From IMG/VR virus record IMGVR_UViG_3300032289_002104, positions 1 through 31,622 of that record: a DNA stretch of 31,622 bases. The stretch is one strand, 5' to 3'. The notes beneath the pieces were generated by a model. That model was not told the origin of the DNA. It searched no databases and saw only the letters and a program-made list of their open reading frames with translations. The position numbers were made by a program, and so were the translations under genes. Positions 1 through 7,346 of this stretch are shown here, piece after piece; position 1 is the first letter of the stretch; every line of letters begins with the position of its first letter. The stretch comes from a virus.

Positions 1-282
1 AAAATGACCTTTTGTCATTGGTTTATTGCAGTTAGGACATGTAATAGGTGTGAATATTTGTTTTTTGATAGCGTCGAAACGTGTTACTGTTTGTTTGATT
101 CCGTTTTTTATAGTCCATTTTTTACCACGCTCTTCCCAAACGTCACCCTCCTTGCGTTCAACGTAGTCTGCAGTGTATCCAACCTGTACTCCAGTTTTAT
201 TGCCCGCTTTTTTGCTGATAATATTACGCATGCGCTGTACGTCACGCGTTTTGAATTCTTTTTTAAGTAAATTGTCGCTCAT
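1..282 (-). CDS. Partial zinc-ribbon phage protein, C-terminus beyond left edge
   Basis: An open frame of 94 codons starts at ATG 282 and runs off the left edge of the window. The N-terminal half is highly charged (Lys/Arg/Glu). It is followed by a segment containing GDVWEERGKKW and IKNGIKQTVTRFD, and then a CPNC pair (about residues 84-87), which is probably half of a zinc ribbon whose partner cysteines lie outside the window. Small proteins with the GDVWEE...TIKNGIKQ pattern and a terminal CPxC knuckle are, from memory, common uncharacterised proteins of T4-like phages. The start overlaps the stop of the upstream HNH gene as ATGA, so the two are likely translationally coupled. The function is unknown; the coding call is firm because the frame is open throughout and the composition is protein-like. 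Confidence 0.75.
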   Translation of the reverse strand, partial: MSDNLLKKEFKTRDVQRMRNIISKKAGNKTGVQVGYTADYVERKEGDVWEERGKKWTIKNGIKQTVTRFDAIKKQIFTPITCPNCNKPMTKGHF

Positions 283-848
283 AAACTTATTTTATTTGAT
301 TTAATTCTATTTTCTATTACAGATAAAGGTTGGGTATTAGTATAATGAAATGAACCACCTTTACTTAATGGATATATATGATCTATTTCCCAATATTTTC
401 CATAATTATCCCAATTCATTTCTGGTGTAAATTTTGATTCAAGATAAGTTTTGTATTCAGGTATTGTACATCCTAAATATTCTACTGTACTTTTTGTATC
501 TTTTTTAAAATGAGTATTAATACACGTTTTTATACTTTCATATAATCTAGTATTTATATTATTATCTCTTCTATTCTTAGCCCATTTGTTTCTAAAAGGC
601 TTTATACATGTTTTACATAAATGAGAATATATAATAGTACCATCCTTTCTTTTATGACCACTACTAATTCCGTTTGATTCAGTTAATGGAGATTTACATT
701 CTTTACATATTATCTTATTAGGTGTATAAACATAATGTTTATTTAAAAAACAAGTTTTACATATTACTGTATAACCATCTTTACATGTTTTTGACTTATA
801 AAAATCAGATAATTTTTTTTCTTTATTACATTGTTTACACAATTTCAT
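279..848 (-). CDS. HNH endonuclease with N-terminal zinc knuckles
   Basis: This 189-residue protein has four CxxC pairs in its N-terminal half (residues 4/7, 30/33, 48/51 and 78/81), consistent with two zinc-binding units. Its C-terminal HNH core contains WEIDHIYPLSKGG followed by NTQPL and N-x3-K, the His/Asn/Lys-rich finger of HNH nucleases. Such free-standing HNH proteins in phages are usually mobile homing-type nucleases or DNA-processing enzymes. It lies between a nucleotidase and a zinc-ribbon gene, and its stop codon overlaps the next start (ATGA). An ATATTTAT box precedes the start. Its codons look more AT-rich than those of the zinc-ribbon gene downstream, which fits an inserted gene. 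Nuclease family assignment is confident; the homing role is inferred. Confidence 0.88.
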   Translation of the reverse strand: MKLCKQCNKEKKLSDFYKSKTCKDGYTVICKTCFLNKHYVYTPNKIICKECKSPLTESNGISSGHKRKDGTIIYSHLCKTCIKPFRNKWAKNRRDNNINTRLYESIKTCINTHFKKDTKSTVEYLGCTIPEYKTYLESKFTPEMNWDNYGKYWEIDHIYPLSKGGSFHYTNTQPLSVIENRIKSNKISL

Positions 849-863
849 ATATTATTATTTCCA

Positions 864-871
864 ATAAATAT
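864..871 (-). promoter_or_regulatory. ATATTTAT box upstream of HNH gene
   Basis: On the minus strand the sequence ATATTTAT ends 15 nt before the ATG at 848. The same octamer sits just upstream of seven other starts in the window, generally in front of gene groups. It may be the phage late promoter -10 box, but an all-A/T octamer is expected often in such AT-rich DNA. Confidence 0.35.
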
Positions 872-880
872 TATAAAATT

Positions 881-1348
881 CTATAATCCTAATTTTTTAA
901 GTTGTGAAATTGTATTATCCGCTGATGTATGGTGTATTCCAATACCACCAGCAGCATTCCATTCATTTATGGTTTGTTCCATATCATCAATTAATATTCT
1001 ATTAGGACCTGCAAACATTTGTTTATAGGCACGCTGATAGAAATATAATTTCTTATATTGATTATTAATATGCATTTTACACCATGCTTCCTTACCTACT
1101 TTAGATGAAGGATCTTGTGATGGTGAAGATAAAATGTTAGGTTTGTAGCGTTTAATGTAGCGCCATAACGTTTGGCCATCTGGCATCCAGGGTAGATTGG
1201 CCCAAAAAGCGGCCCCTTCTTCCTCTATTGGTTGCCAAAAGGTAGCATCACCTTTAACATATTGTTTTGTGTGAACACCTGTTAGATCGTAATAACCTTT
1301 TTCAAAATAGACAAGGACACCGTCCATATCAGAGTAAATTGTATACAT
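881..1348 (-). CDS. HAD-family 5'(3')-deoxyribonucleotidase-like phosphatase
   Basis: The 155-residue protein opens with the HAD motif I, DMDGVL (Asp7 and Asp9 as nucleophile and general acid), and carries the late motif ILIDDMEQTINEW around residues 117-129, where the paired aspartates bind magnesium. The FWANLPWMPDGQTLWRYIK segment matches the cap-side region of phage and bacterial 5'(3')-nucleotidases. ILSSPS after the central strand supplies the motif II serine, and a lysine (SSKVGKEAW) fits motif III. These enzymes dephosphorylate (deoxy)nucleoside monophosphates and, in phages, are assumed to adjust nucleotide pools. It has none of the tag peptide found on the next three genes upstream. 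Family call is strong; substrate is inferred. Confidence 0.85.
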   Translation of the reverse strand: MYTIYSDMDGVLVYFEKGYYDLTGVHTKQYVKGDATFWQPIEEEGAAFWANLPWMPDGQTLWRYIKRYKPNILSSPSQDPSSKVGKEAWCKMHINNQYKKLYFYQRAYKQMFAGPNRILIDDMEQTINEWNAAGGIGIHHTSADNTISQLKKLGL

Positions 1349-1365
1349 AACTTTATTTTTATTTA

Positions 1366-1845
1366 TTAAAAATGATCTATAATATTAACTTTATCTATAA
1401 GTTCATCGTCAATATCTTCTTCAGGAACTATAGTATCAATTTGTAATATATAGCTTGGGCTTAAATATCCTGATTTTTTTGATATAATTCTTTCTTCAAA
1501 TAGTTCAGGAAATTTAGATGATGTTTTCCAATTTTTATCTCCAGCCATCCATACATTTTCAACATTAATTGGTTCTACCTTATATCTTTCTGATATTTTA
1601 TCTCCATCTAATTTAATTCTAACATCAAAATCAGTTAAATTAGATAAATAATCAATAACGCCTGCTCCTATCTTATCTCTAGTAACTGATATAGAATAAG
1701 TATTTTTATGTTGAGATAATGTTGAATTATTAGGTTCAAATTTTAATCCAGTTTTAATTATACCGTCTAGAAATGAAATATTAGTAAAATGGTATAAAGG
1801 ACCAATTTGTTTAGCTTCGCGTAATATGTCTATTAATTTAATCAT
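1366..1845 (-). CDS. Putative ADP-ribosyltransferase-like protein with capsid-targeting-like N-terminus
   Basis: This 159-residue protein begins with a short helical tag ending ILREA (residues 7-11), then YHFTNISFLDGIIKTGLKF, an ISVTRDK strand, an RIKLDGDKIS segment and a late FEERI motif. The order His (YHFT), Ser/Thr strand and Glu resembles the H-Y/T-E arrangement of DarT-like ADP-ribosyltransferase folds, which transfer ADP-ribose from NAD+ to proteins or nucleic acids. The ISxTR...LDGDK pattern also recurs in uncharacterised T4-like phage proteins. T4 packages its transferase Alt in the head, so the tag and ART-like fold fit together well. The start overlaps the stop of the 837-residue gene by one base (TAATG). 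The catalytic role is inferred from motif order only; another small alpha/beta fold remains possible. Confidence 0.6.
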   Translation of the reverse strand: MIKLIDILREAKQIGPLYHFTNISFLDGIIKTGLKFEPNNSTLSQHKNTYSISVTRDKIGAGVIDYLSNLTDFDVRIKLDGDKISERYKVEPINVENVWMAGDKNWKTSSKFPELFEERIISKKSGYLSPSYILQIDTIVPEEDIDDELIDKVNIIDHF

Positions 1846-4358
1846 TATTGATATATTTCTTCGTTTTGTTTGCCGAATTTTCTTAACAATACACCTGCTT
1901 GTGCATTTGCTTCATTTTCAATTTCACTACCCGTTTTACCACTATTTGGTTCTAGACGTCCATCTTCAGCTTGTTTGCGATGTACTAATTCATGTGCTAA
2001 TGTACGTAATAAATCAGCCATATTACGATTTTTAACATATAACCATATTTTATCGTTATTAGGATTAAATGAACCAAATGAGCGCATTTCTTTAGCCATA
2101 TTATTATCTCTTGATAATGTAAGAGATGTTGGGGGTTTTTGTATTCCTAATTCTTTAATAGCAAATCCAATGAATTGTTTTAATAATTTTTTATCGTTTG
2201 GTGTATTTAAACCTTCGTTTAATGATTGTAATTTTACTTTGGCTATTTGTTTATCGTATTTGTTTGATAATTCAACAAAACCTTGTAAAAATTCTTTCAT
2301 TTTTGCATCAACAGGAACTTCTTCATAATTTACTGTAAGTGGTGTTCCACCTAGTTCTGGATTATATTTTGGGGCACTATTGTATCTTGTTTTTAAGTCC
2401 CTAGCTTGTTTTTCTAAATCTTCCACAGTACCTATTTTATAAAAGGATGATGATAGGTGAAGAGGTTTATTTGTTAAACTATCAACAACATCATATTTAA
2501 ATAATTTTAAAGAACCTTTTAAAAGACTAATCACTTTAGCTTTATTTTCTAAATAACCTGAAAAGCGTTTTATTGGATTATTATTGTGTATATAATCGTC
2601 TAAAGCTGCATATTTTTCTTGTTCTGCATTATAAACATTAACATCAACATCATCTTCAGATGGAGATTCGTATTTTAATACATCTTTTAATCCTTTAAGT
2701 TGAGGATATGTGTCTGCCGCTTCTTCAAAAGTTTCATACCATTCAGTTCCATTATTATCTGCTTCTGTAATAGAATATCCTCCATTATCCTCTTCTACCA
2801 TTACTACTAACAAATGAGTATTATCTAAATATCTACCATTTAGGTGTTTACCACTAGGTCTATTGTCATCAAATACAAAATATGTAAGTGAAGGATATAT
2901 ATCCTCTTCTGCCCCAGCTCTATATTGAGCATATGCATTTCCTAATCCACGTGCTGATATGCAAAAAGTATACCCATGACCATATTTTATACATGATTTT
3001 TTATCTCCCGCTTTATATACCCTAATGCCGTTTTGGTTGTAAACTAAATCTGCATTATCTACTTCACCATCATTTATTTTACCTGCCTTAATGCGTTTAG
3101 GTTCGATTGAGGCCGCTGTGTCTACTAAATCGTCCCAACTATATTGTAATATATCTCTTTGTTCTACATTATCTTTTATTTGATCAAAACGTTTAATCAC
3201 TTTCTTTATTTCATCATCAGTTAATTCTGGATCTTCCTGTTTGAATTTCTGTATTAACTTATTAATAAGACCAGCCGAATATTCTCTAATTAATCCTTCT
3301 CCAAGAGAAGTAGGTTGATGTAATTGCTTAGTTTGTAAATTCAATGTGCCCTGTAATACAGTAGGGATTGAACCTAAAGCTCTATATAATGATAATACCA
3401 CTTCTCCGCCTACCAAATAGTATTTATCTTGTCCATAACATAATACAAGTGGTAATGGCATATCCTTACCAGCTTTGATTTGATCAATATATGGTTTAGG
3501 ATTTATACCTAATTTTAAAGCGTGTTGAATAGCATCATCTAATGTTTTCATTTTATATGATTTGCTATTCTCTAAATTAGACCACATATCATCATTTAAT
3601 ACTACTTCATCCCCACCATTAAAAGCATATTCCATATCAGGTATTGGTAGATTAAATACAGCAGCTGCCTTTTCAATTTTACCACGATTTTGTGTTATAT
3701 AATCTTGATATGGTGGTTCATCAAAATTAATTGGTGGTGATTCTTGTAATGGTTGTTCTGCAGGTGGTTGTTCAGCTGGAGGTGCTTCTGTAGGTGGTTG
3801 TTCAGTTGGTGTTTCTTCAGGTTTTTCTTCTGATTTAGTATTTAATGCTTGTAGGAATTCATCTACCGATACTCCATCAGGTAAGTATTTTGCTATTTCT
3901 TCCTTATTCTTTTGAGCTAAAGCCATTCGCAAGTTAGTTGCACTAACACCCTCAATTGCACCAGCATCAAATACTTTTACATTTGGATATTTTTCAATGC
4001 TCTTATAGCGATCCATTTCACCTTTACCAAATGCTACTAAAAACTCAGTATCAGGATTATCTTTAACTACGTTGTATACATCTTTAACAGGACTAGCATC
4101 AGCAGATATTTTTATTTCAACGGATCCATTAAATTTATTTTTATATAAATCCCATACAGCAATACTTTCATCAGCAGTAACACCTTCACGTGTTTGAGGT
4201 GATATAAGTACTACTACTTGATCTGCTGCTTTAAGTAATTGTTCAATAACATCAACATGTCCTTTATGGGGTGGTTTAAATGCACCGGGAAATAATGCTA
4301 TTGTTGGTTGGTCTTCTGCTTCTAATATTATATTAGCTAAATATTGTCCTAAGTTCAT
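1845..4358 (-). CDS. Multidomain protein: nucleotidyltransferase, ParB-like, unknown domain, zinc metallopeptidase
   Basis: The 837-residue chain has several parts. Residues 1-14 form a tag ending IILEA. Residues 18-170 form a HIGH-type nucleotidyltransferase, with GAFKPPHKGH at 25-34 and the late motif GVSATNLR, as in NMN adenylyltransferases and related cytidylyltransferases. A Pro/Glu/Gln-rich linker follows. A ParB/sulfiredoxin-like domain comes next (PLPLVLCYGQDKYYLVGGE...YRALGSIPTVL). A domain of unknown function contains KYGHGYTFCIS, a YFVFDDNR strand and an ITEADNNGTEW strand. The C-terminus is a zinc peptidase with HELVH at 789-793 and a glutamate-rich helix (EIENEANAQAG) for the third ligand. 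This layout matches the polyvalent proteins described in phages and conjugative elements, thought to enter the host with DNA. It overlaps the kinase gene upstream by ATGA. Domain calls are good for both ends and weaker in the middle. Confidence 0.82.
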   Translation of the reverse strand: MNLGQYLANIILEAEDQPTIALFPGAFKPPHKGHVDVIEQLLKAADQVVVLISPQTREGVTADESIAVWDLYKNKFNGSVEIKISADASPVKDVYNVVKDNPDTEFLVAFGKGEMDRYKSIEKYPNVKVFDAGAIEGVSATNLRMALAQKNKEEIAKYLPDGVSVDEFLQALNTKSEEKPEETPTEQPPTEAPPAEQPPAEQPLQESPPINFDEPPYQDYITQNRGKIEKAAAVFNLPIPDMEYAFNGGDEVVLNDDMWSNLENSKSYKMKTLDDAIQHALKLGINPKPYIDQIKAGKDMPLPLVLCYGQDKYYLVGGEVVLSLYRALGSIPTVLQGTLNLQTKQLHQPTSLGEGLIREYSAGLINKLIQKFKQEDPELTDDEIKKVIKRFDQIKDNVEQRDILQYSWDDLVDTAASIEPKRIKAGKINDGEVDNADLVYNQNGIRVYKAGDKKSCIKYGHGYTFCISARGLGNAYAQYRAGAEEDIYPSLTYFVFDDNRPSGKHLNGRYLDNTHLLVVMVEEDNGGYSITEADNNGTEWYETFEEAADTYPQLKGLKDVLKYESPSEDDVDVNVYNAEQEKYAALDDYIHNNNPIKRFSGYLENKAKVISLLKGSLKLFKYDVVDSLTNKPLHLSSSFYKIGTVEDLEKQARDLKTRYNSAPKYNPELGGTPLTVNYEEVPVDAKMKEFLQGFVELSNKYDKQIAKVKLQSLNEGLNTPNDKKLLKQFIGFAIKELGIQKPPTSLTLSRDNNMAKEMRSFGSFNPNNDKIWLYVKNRNMADLLRTLAHELVHRKQAEDGRLEPNSGKTGSEIENEANAQAGVLLRKFGKQNEEIYQ

Positions 4359-5137
4359 TGTAAAAAATTATTTATTTTAGTTTTAGCATCTTCGATATCA
4401 GTAAAATCAGGGGTCATTTTAAGTTGATTTGAGATTTCTTGATTCATAGCATCTATTTCTTGTCTTTTTTTAAGTAATTCCTCTGGTGAATACTGTTTGC
4501 CGCTACCCTTTACAGTATTAAAAAACATTCGTTTAGCATAATCAGGATCATATTCAGCTTTACCTTCAGGATCATTATTTACTAGTACAAAATTATTACC
4601 GAATGCTTCCTTATAAGTATCAATATTTTTATTTACATCTTTCCATGTACGTAATACAATAGCAGGAGGTAAAGTACGTTCACCTTTTTTTTCTCGTTCA
4701 ACATTTCGTTTGAGGGAAGTATAAGGTGAAGCCCAAACCATAATCATCATTGTATCATATCCTAATGCTTCTAATTCTTGTTTTTTCTTTAATAATGGTC
4801 TACTAGCAGCACCTGTACCATTAATTACAATGTTATTTTTAGCAGCGGTTAATTGTGCATATTTTTCTTTAGTAGCTACTTGAGCTTTACCCATTAATTT
4901 GGCTGCTTGGGATAATTGTGCTTGGTTAAAATTAGCAATATTTAATTTATCATCAGTAACTAGACCTGCTGCTTTTAATAATTCTTTATAAGGAGTATCT
5001 ACATTAATTTCTTCTAACCCTAAAGGTTTAATATAATTTGTATATATATAATCTTTTCCAGAACCGGCACTACCGGCCATGAATATAGCTTTTGGTTGAG
5101 ATGATGCTTCTAATAGTAAGTCTAATAATTTGATCAT
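4355..5137 (-). CDS. P-loop kinase (zeta-toxin/AAA-like) with capsid-targeting-like N-terminus
   Basis: This 260-residue protein starts with a tag ending LLLEA (residues 7-11), directly followed by a Walker A loop GSAGSGKD (22-29). Later it has VINGTGAASRP, a hydrophobic strand with MIMVWASP, and an Arg-rich lid region NVEREKKGERTLPPAIV. This order (P-loop, NGTG strand, Arg lid) is that of small-molecule kinases of the zeta-toxin / chloramphenicol phosphotransferase type, which phosphorylate nucleotide sugars or other small substrates. The C-terminal 50 residues are a charged helical extension. It heads a coupled group: its stop overlaps the start of the 837-residue gene (ATGA), which in turn abuts the ART-like gene. 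The substrate cannot be told from the sequence. Confidence 0.78.
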   Translation of the reverse strand: MIKLLDLLLEASSQPKAIFMAGSAGSGKDYIYTNYIKPLGLEEINVDTPYKELLKAAGLVTDDKLNIANFNQAQLSQAAKLMGKAQVATKEKYAQLTAAKNNIVINGTGAASRPLLKKKQELEALGYDTMMIMVWASPYTSLKRNVEREKKGERTLPPAIVLRTWKDVNKNIDTYKEAFGNNFVLVNNDPEGKAEYDPDYAKRMFFNTVKGSGKQYSPEELLKKRQEIDAMNQEISNQLKMTPDFTDIEDAKTKINNFLQ

Positions 5138-5146
5138 AATATATCA

Positions 5147-5154
5147 ATAAATAT
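5147..5154 (-). promoter_or_regulatory. ATATTTAT box upstream of kinase operon
   Basis: ATATTTAT on the minus strand ends 9 nt before ATG 5137, in the 18-bp gap between the PD-(D/E)XK gene and the kinase. The flanking ATATTTATTGATA is shared with the copy at 25800. It is a candidate promoter for the tagged gene trio. Confidence 0.4.
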
Positions 5155-5155
5155 A

Positions 5156-5941
5156 TTACTTTATTATCTTAACTGTGGTTGGTAGTAGTTCTGTGTATGG
5201 TTTATGGTCAGGATTTTCCATTTTATATATTTCCTGTATGTTTTTAAACATTTTAAAGTTGGTTTCAATGTCGGATACCGCTCTTAATTCCCAACCTTTA
5301 CCTTGAATTTTACCACCTTTACCTTCACCACGTGTATTTGCTTTAACCCATAATATACCAGTGTGTGTTACTTTCTCATTGTGCGTTTCGTTCCATGCTG
5401 TTGCATAGGCTGCTAACTGCAGATCATAACTAGTATGGAGTGAGTTGGATGTTTTAAGATCTAATAACCATAATTGATCAAACATTCTTACAACTAAATC
5501 TGCCGTACCTGCATATTCATGTTCATCTGAAAATAAATGATATTCTGTAGCTACTAATTCTGGTTTGTGTGTATTCCAAAAATCAGCAAAACGCATTATC
5601 ATTCTCCAAACATCTAAATTGTATTTGGCATTACCGTATTCATCTAACCAATTAATTTCTTCACCATTAAGGAATGCTTCAACAGCATTGTGTACTTGTG
5701 TACCTTCACCAGCTGCTTTGTTAGCTATAATATCGCTATTATGTCCAACGTCTTTTAACCAGCTATGAAAAAATTGATTTTTAGGAAAATAATTTAGAAT
5801 TGATGTTACGGAGGCGTAATATTTGTCATTGCGTCTATAAAATCTGTTATCTAATACATTGATTTGTTTATTATCAGCGCTGTATTCTACAAGGCGTTTG
5901 ATCTTAGGATCTTTGATAATGTTTACATTTTTTTCAATCAT
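5156..5941 (-). CDS. PD-(D/E)XK nuclease, Cas4/RecB-like exonuclease
   Basis: The 261-residue protein has the full set of RecB-family nuclease signatures: GTQVHNAVEAFL (motif with the metal-binding His), an ATEYHLFSDEHEYAGTADLVV stretch giving the catalytic Asp, LLDLKTS as the D-x-K motif, and QLAAYATAW as the Q-x3-Y helix. This family cuts single- or double-stranded DNA ends and in phages takes part in recombination, replication or host DNA breakdown. The gene overlaps the primase gene upstream by four bases (ATGA), so a replication or recombination role alongside primase is the natural reading. The N-terminal 75 residues are variable and contain ASVTSILNYFPK, often seen in this phage group. 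Confidence 0.87.
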   Translation of the reverse strand: MIEKNVNIIKDPKIKRLVEYSADNKQINVLDNRFYRRNDKYYASVTSILNYFPKNQFFHSWLKDVGHNSDIIANKAAGEGTQVHNAVEAFLNGEEINWLDEYGNAKYNLDVWRMIMRFADFWNTHKPELVATEYHLFSDEHEYAGTADLVVRMFDQLWLLDLKTSNSLHTSYDLQLAAYATAWNETHNEKVTHTGILWVKANTRGEGKGGKIQGKGWELRAVSDIETNFKMFKNIQEIYKMENPDHKPYTELLPTTVKIIK

Positions 5942-6882
5942 AATTGGAGTTTTTTAGTCAATAGAGACTGAAAGTTAAGAGGTTCAGTATTTTCAATAAT
6001 GTTTAAAAACCTCTCAAATCCAATTTCATTAGCATCTTTACCATCTAATTCTACTAGATATACTTCTTTACCATACGACATTAGTTCTTCGCAATATTTA
6101 AAAGCATTTTTAATAGCATCAGGATCAAGAGCAATATAGATTCTATTGACTGATGAACGGACTAATTTTTTCATTAGCTTCTCGTGAATAATTTTCCCAA
6201 ATAAGGGAATGACATTTCGTTTAATTGTTAAAGCATCAAATATACCTTCAACAAGTATAATTGGTGCGTCCCAATTTATATATAACTCCCAACCAATAGC
6301 TGATTTAGCATCAGTGGGAGGATTTTTATATTTTGTAGGTCCATCTTTATAAGCGCGAGCTATAAAATAATTTATAATACCATTTTCATCGTATGAGGGA
6401 ACTATAACTCTATCTTTATATGGTCCATCATTACAAAAACCAATATTATATTTAATAATATCATCAGGTGTTATACCACGTTTACGTAAAAATTTAATAG
6501 CGTGTTTTGCTTCAATAGTTATAATTTTATTTTCAACAACTGATGTTAATGATATAAATTCCTTAGGTAATTCTAAAGCAGTAGACACAATATGTTTATC
6601 TACATCCTTACCAGGAGCTATAATCATGTTTAGTTCAGCTACTTTATTAGTGGGGATTTTAGCGCTTTTAAAAAGGGATCTAATGGTTTTACCTTTTGCC
6701 TCACACACCCAACAATGCCAAGGATTCTCGCTTTTAGCGTTTGTTATGCAGTTGATTTCGAGTTTATTCTTATGGTGAGTACAAAAAGGACATTTAAATG
6801 AATAATTGCCCCGACTAGTCTTGTGACCTTGTCCTAATACGGATTCTAATAATATTAATAGAGCAGCATTTTCCATAATCAT
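5938..6882 (-). CDS. DNA primase, DnaG-type with zinc finger and TOPRIM domain
   Basis: The 314-residue protein has an N-terminal zinc finger with cysteines at 31, 34, 57 and 60 (CPFC ... CWVC). A central catalytic region follows, with FLRKRGITPDDI and YNIGFCNDGPYKDRVIVPSYDENG, and then a TOPRIM fold with ILVEGIFDALTIK and the metal-binding YIALDPDA. It is shorter than bacterial DnaG because it lacks the C-terminal helicase-binding domain, which is typical of T4 gp61-like and other phage primases. It makes RNA primers for lagging-strand replication, normally with a DnaB-like helicase that is not in this window. Its stop overlaps the nuclease start (ATGA). ATG 6882 is followed by a second Met at codon 3, so the start could be two codons later. 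Confidence 0.88.
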   Translation of the reverse strand: MIMENAALLILLESVLGQGHKTSRGNYSFKCPFCTHHKNKLEINCITNAKSENPWHCWVCEAKGKTIRSLFKSAKIPTNKVAELNMIIAPGKDVDKHIVSTALELPKEFISLTSVVENKIITIEAKHAIKFLRKRGITPDDIIKYNIGFCNDGPYKDRVIVPSYDENGIINYFIARAYKDGPTKYKNPPTDAKSAIGWELYINWDAPIILVEGIFDALTIKRNVIPLFGKIIHEKLMKKLVRSSVNRIYIALDPDAIKNAFKYCEELMSYGKEVYLVELDGKDANEIGFERFLNIIENTEPLNFQSLLTKKLQL

Positions 6883-6894
6883 TAAGATACGAAA

Positions 6895-7335
6895 TTATTC
6901 TGCCGTAACAAAGTCTTTGCGATAGAATTTACCTAATATGTTATCATTGTAACTGTCAGTAAATAATACTGAGTGTTGTATTTGGTAGCGTATTTCGTGA
7001 TATGTAAGTTGTTTTTTGGTAGGACAAAATATTAGTATTTCGCGTTCGAATTTATCTTCACCTAGTGATTTAACATCGGCTAATAATTCTTTAGATGAAC
7101 CCCAATAATTACGCCAACCACTGTCGACTTGTTCTACTTTAGTAGTAGAGCGACGACCGGGGCCGGTTTGTTCAGCTAATTCTTTTTTAGTAAGTTTTTT
7201 CTTCTTGTTATGAAAGAATGCTTTTTTACCTATGTAAAATTTGTTGGATTCTAAATTAGTGATTTTATAAATAAAACCATAATCGTTTGTAGTAAAGTCA
7301 TCCTGTAATGGGATGTATTCATATAACCAATTCAT
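6895..7335 (-). CDS. GIY-YIG family endonuclease
   Basis: The 146-residue protein shows YGFIYKITNLESNKFYIGKKAF (residues 19-40), the two strands of a GIY-YIG core with GFIY in place of GIY and FYIG as the second motif. WRNYWGSSKELLADV and a helix with LTYHEIRYQ supply the expected later Arg/Glu positions. A Lys-rich stretch follows the YIG motif. Such single-domain proteins in T4-like phages are usually homing-type nucleases. It sits exactly at the border between the tail block and the DNA-metabolism genes, 12 bp from each neighbour, a location consistent with insertion between modules. The catalytic family is clear; whether it is mobile cannot be decided here. Confidence 0.82.
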   Translation of the reverse strand: MNWLYEYIPLQDDFTTNDYGFIYKITNLESNKFYIGKKAFFHNKKKKLTKKELAEQTGPGRRSTTKVEQVDSGWRNYWGSSKELLADVKSLGEDKFEREILIFCPTKKQLTYHEIRYQIQHSVLFTDSYNDNILGKFYRKDFVTAE

Positions 7336-7346
7336 AAAACTATTTT

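Noticed and set aside
4-270. Plus-strand open frame of 88 codons at the left edge
   Set aside because: The minus strand is open over the same stretch and codes a zinc-ribbon protein whose start interlocks with the HNH gene; the plus frame is Phe/Cys-rich and unlike any protein.
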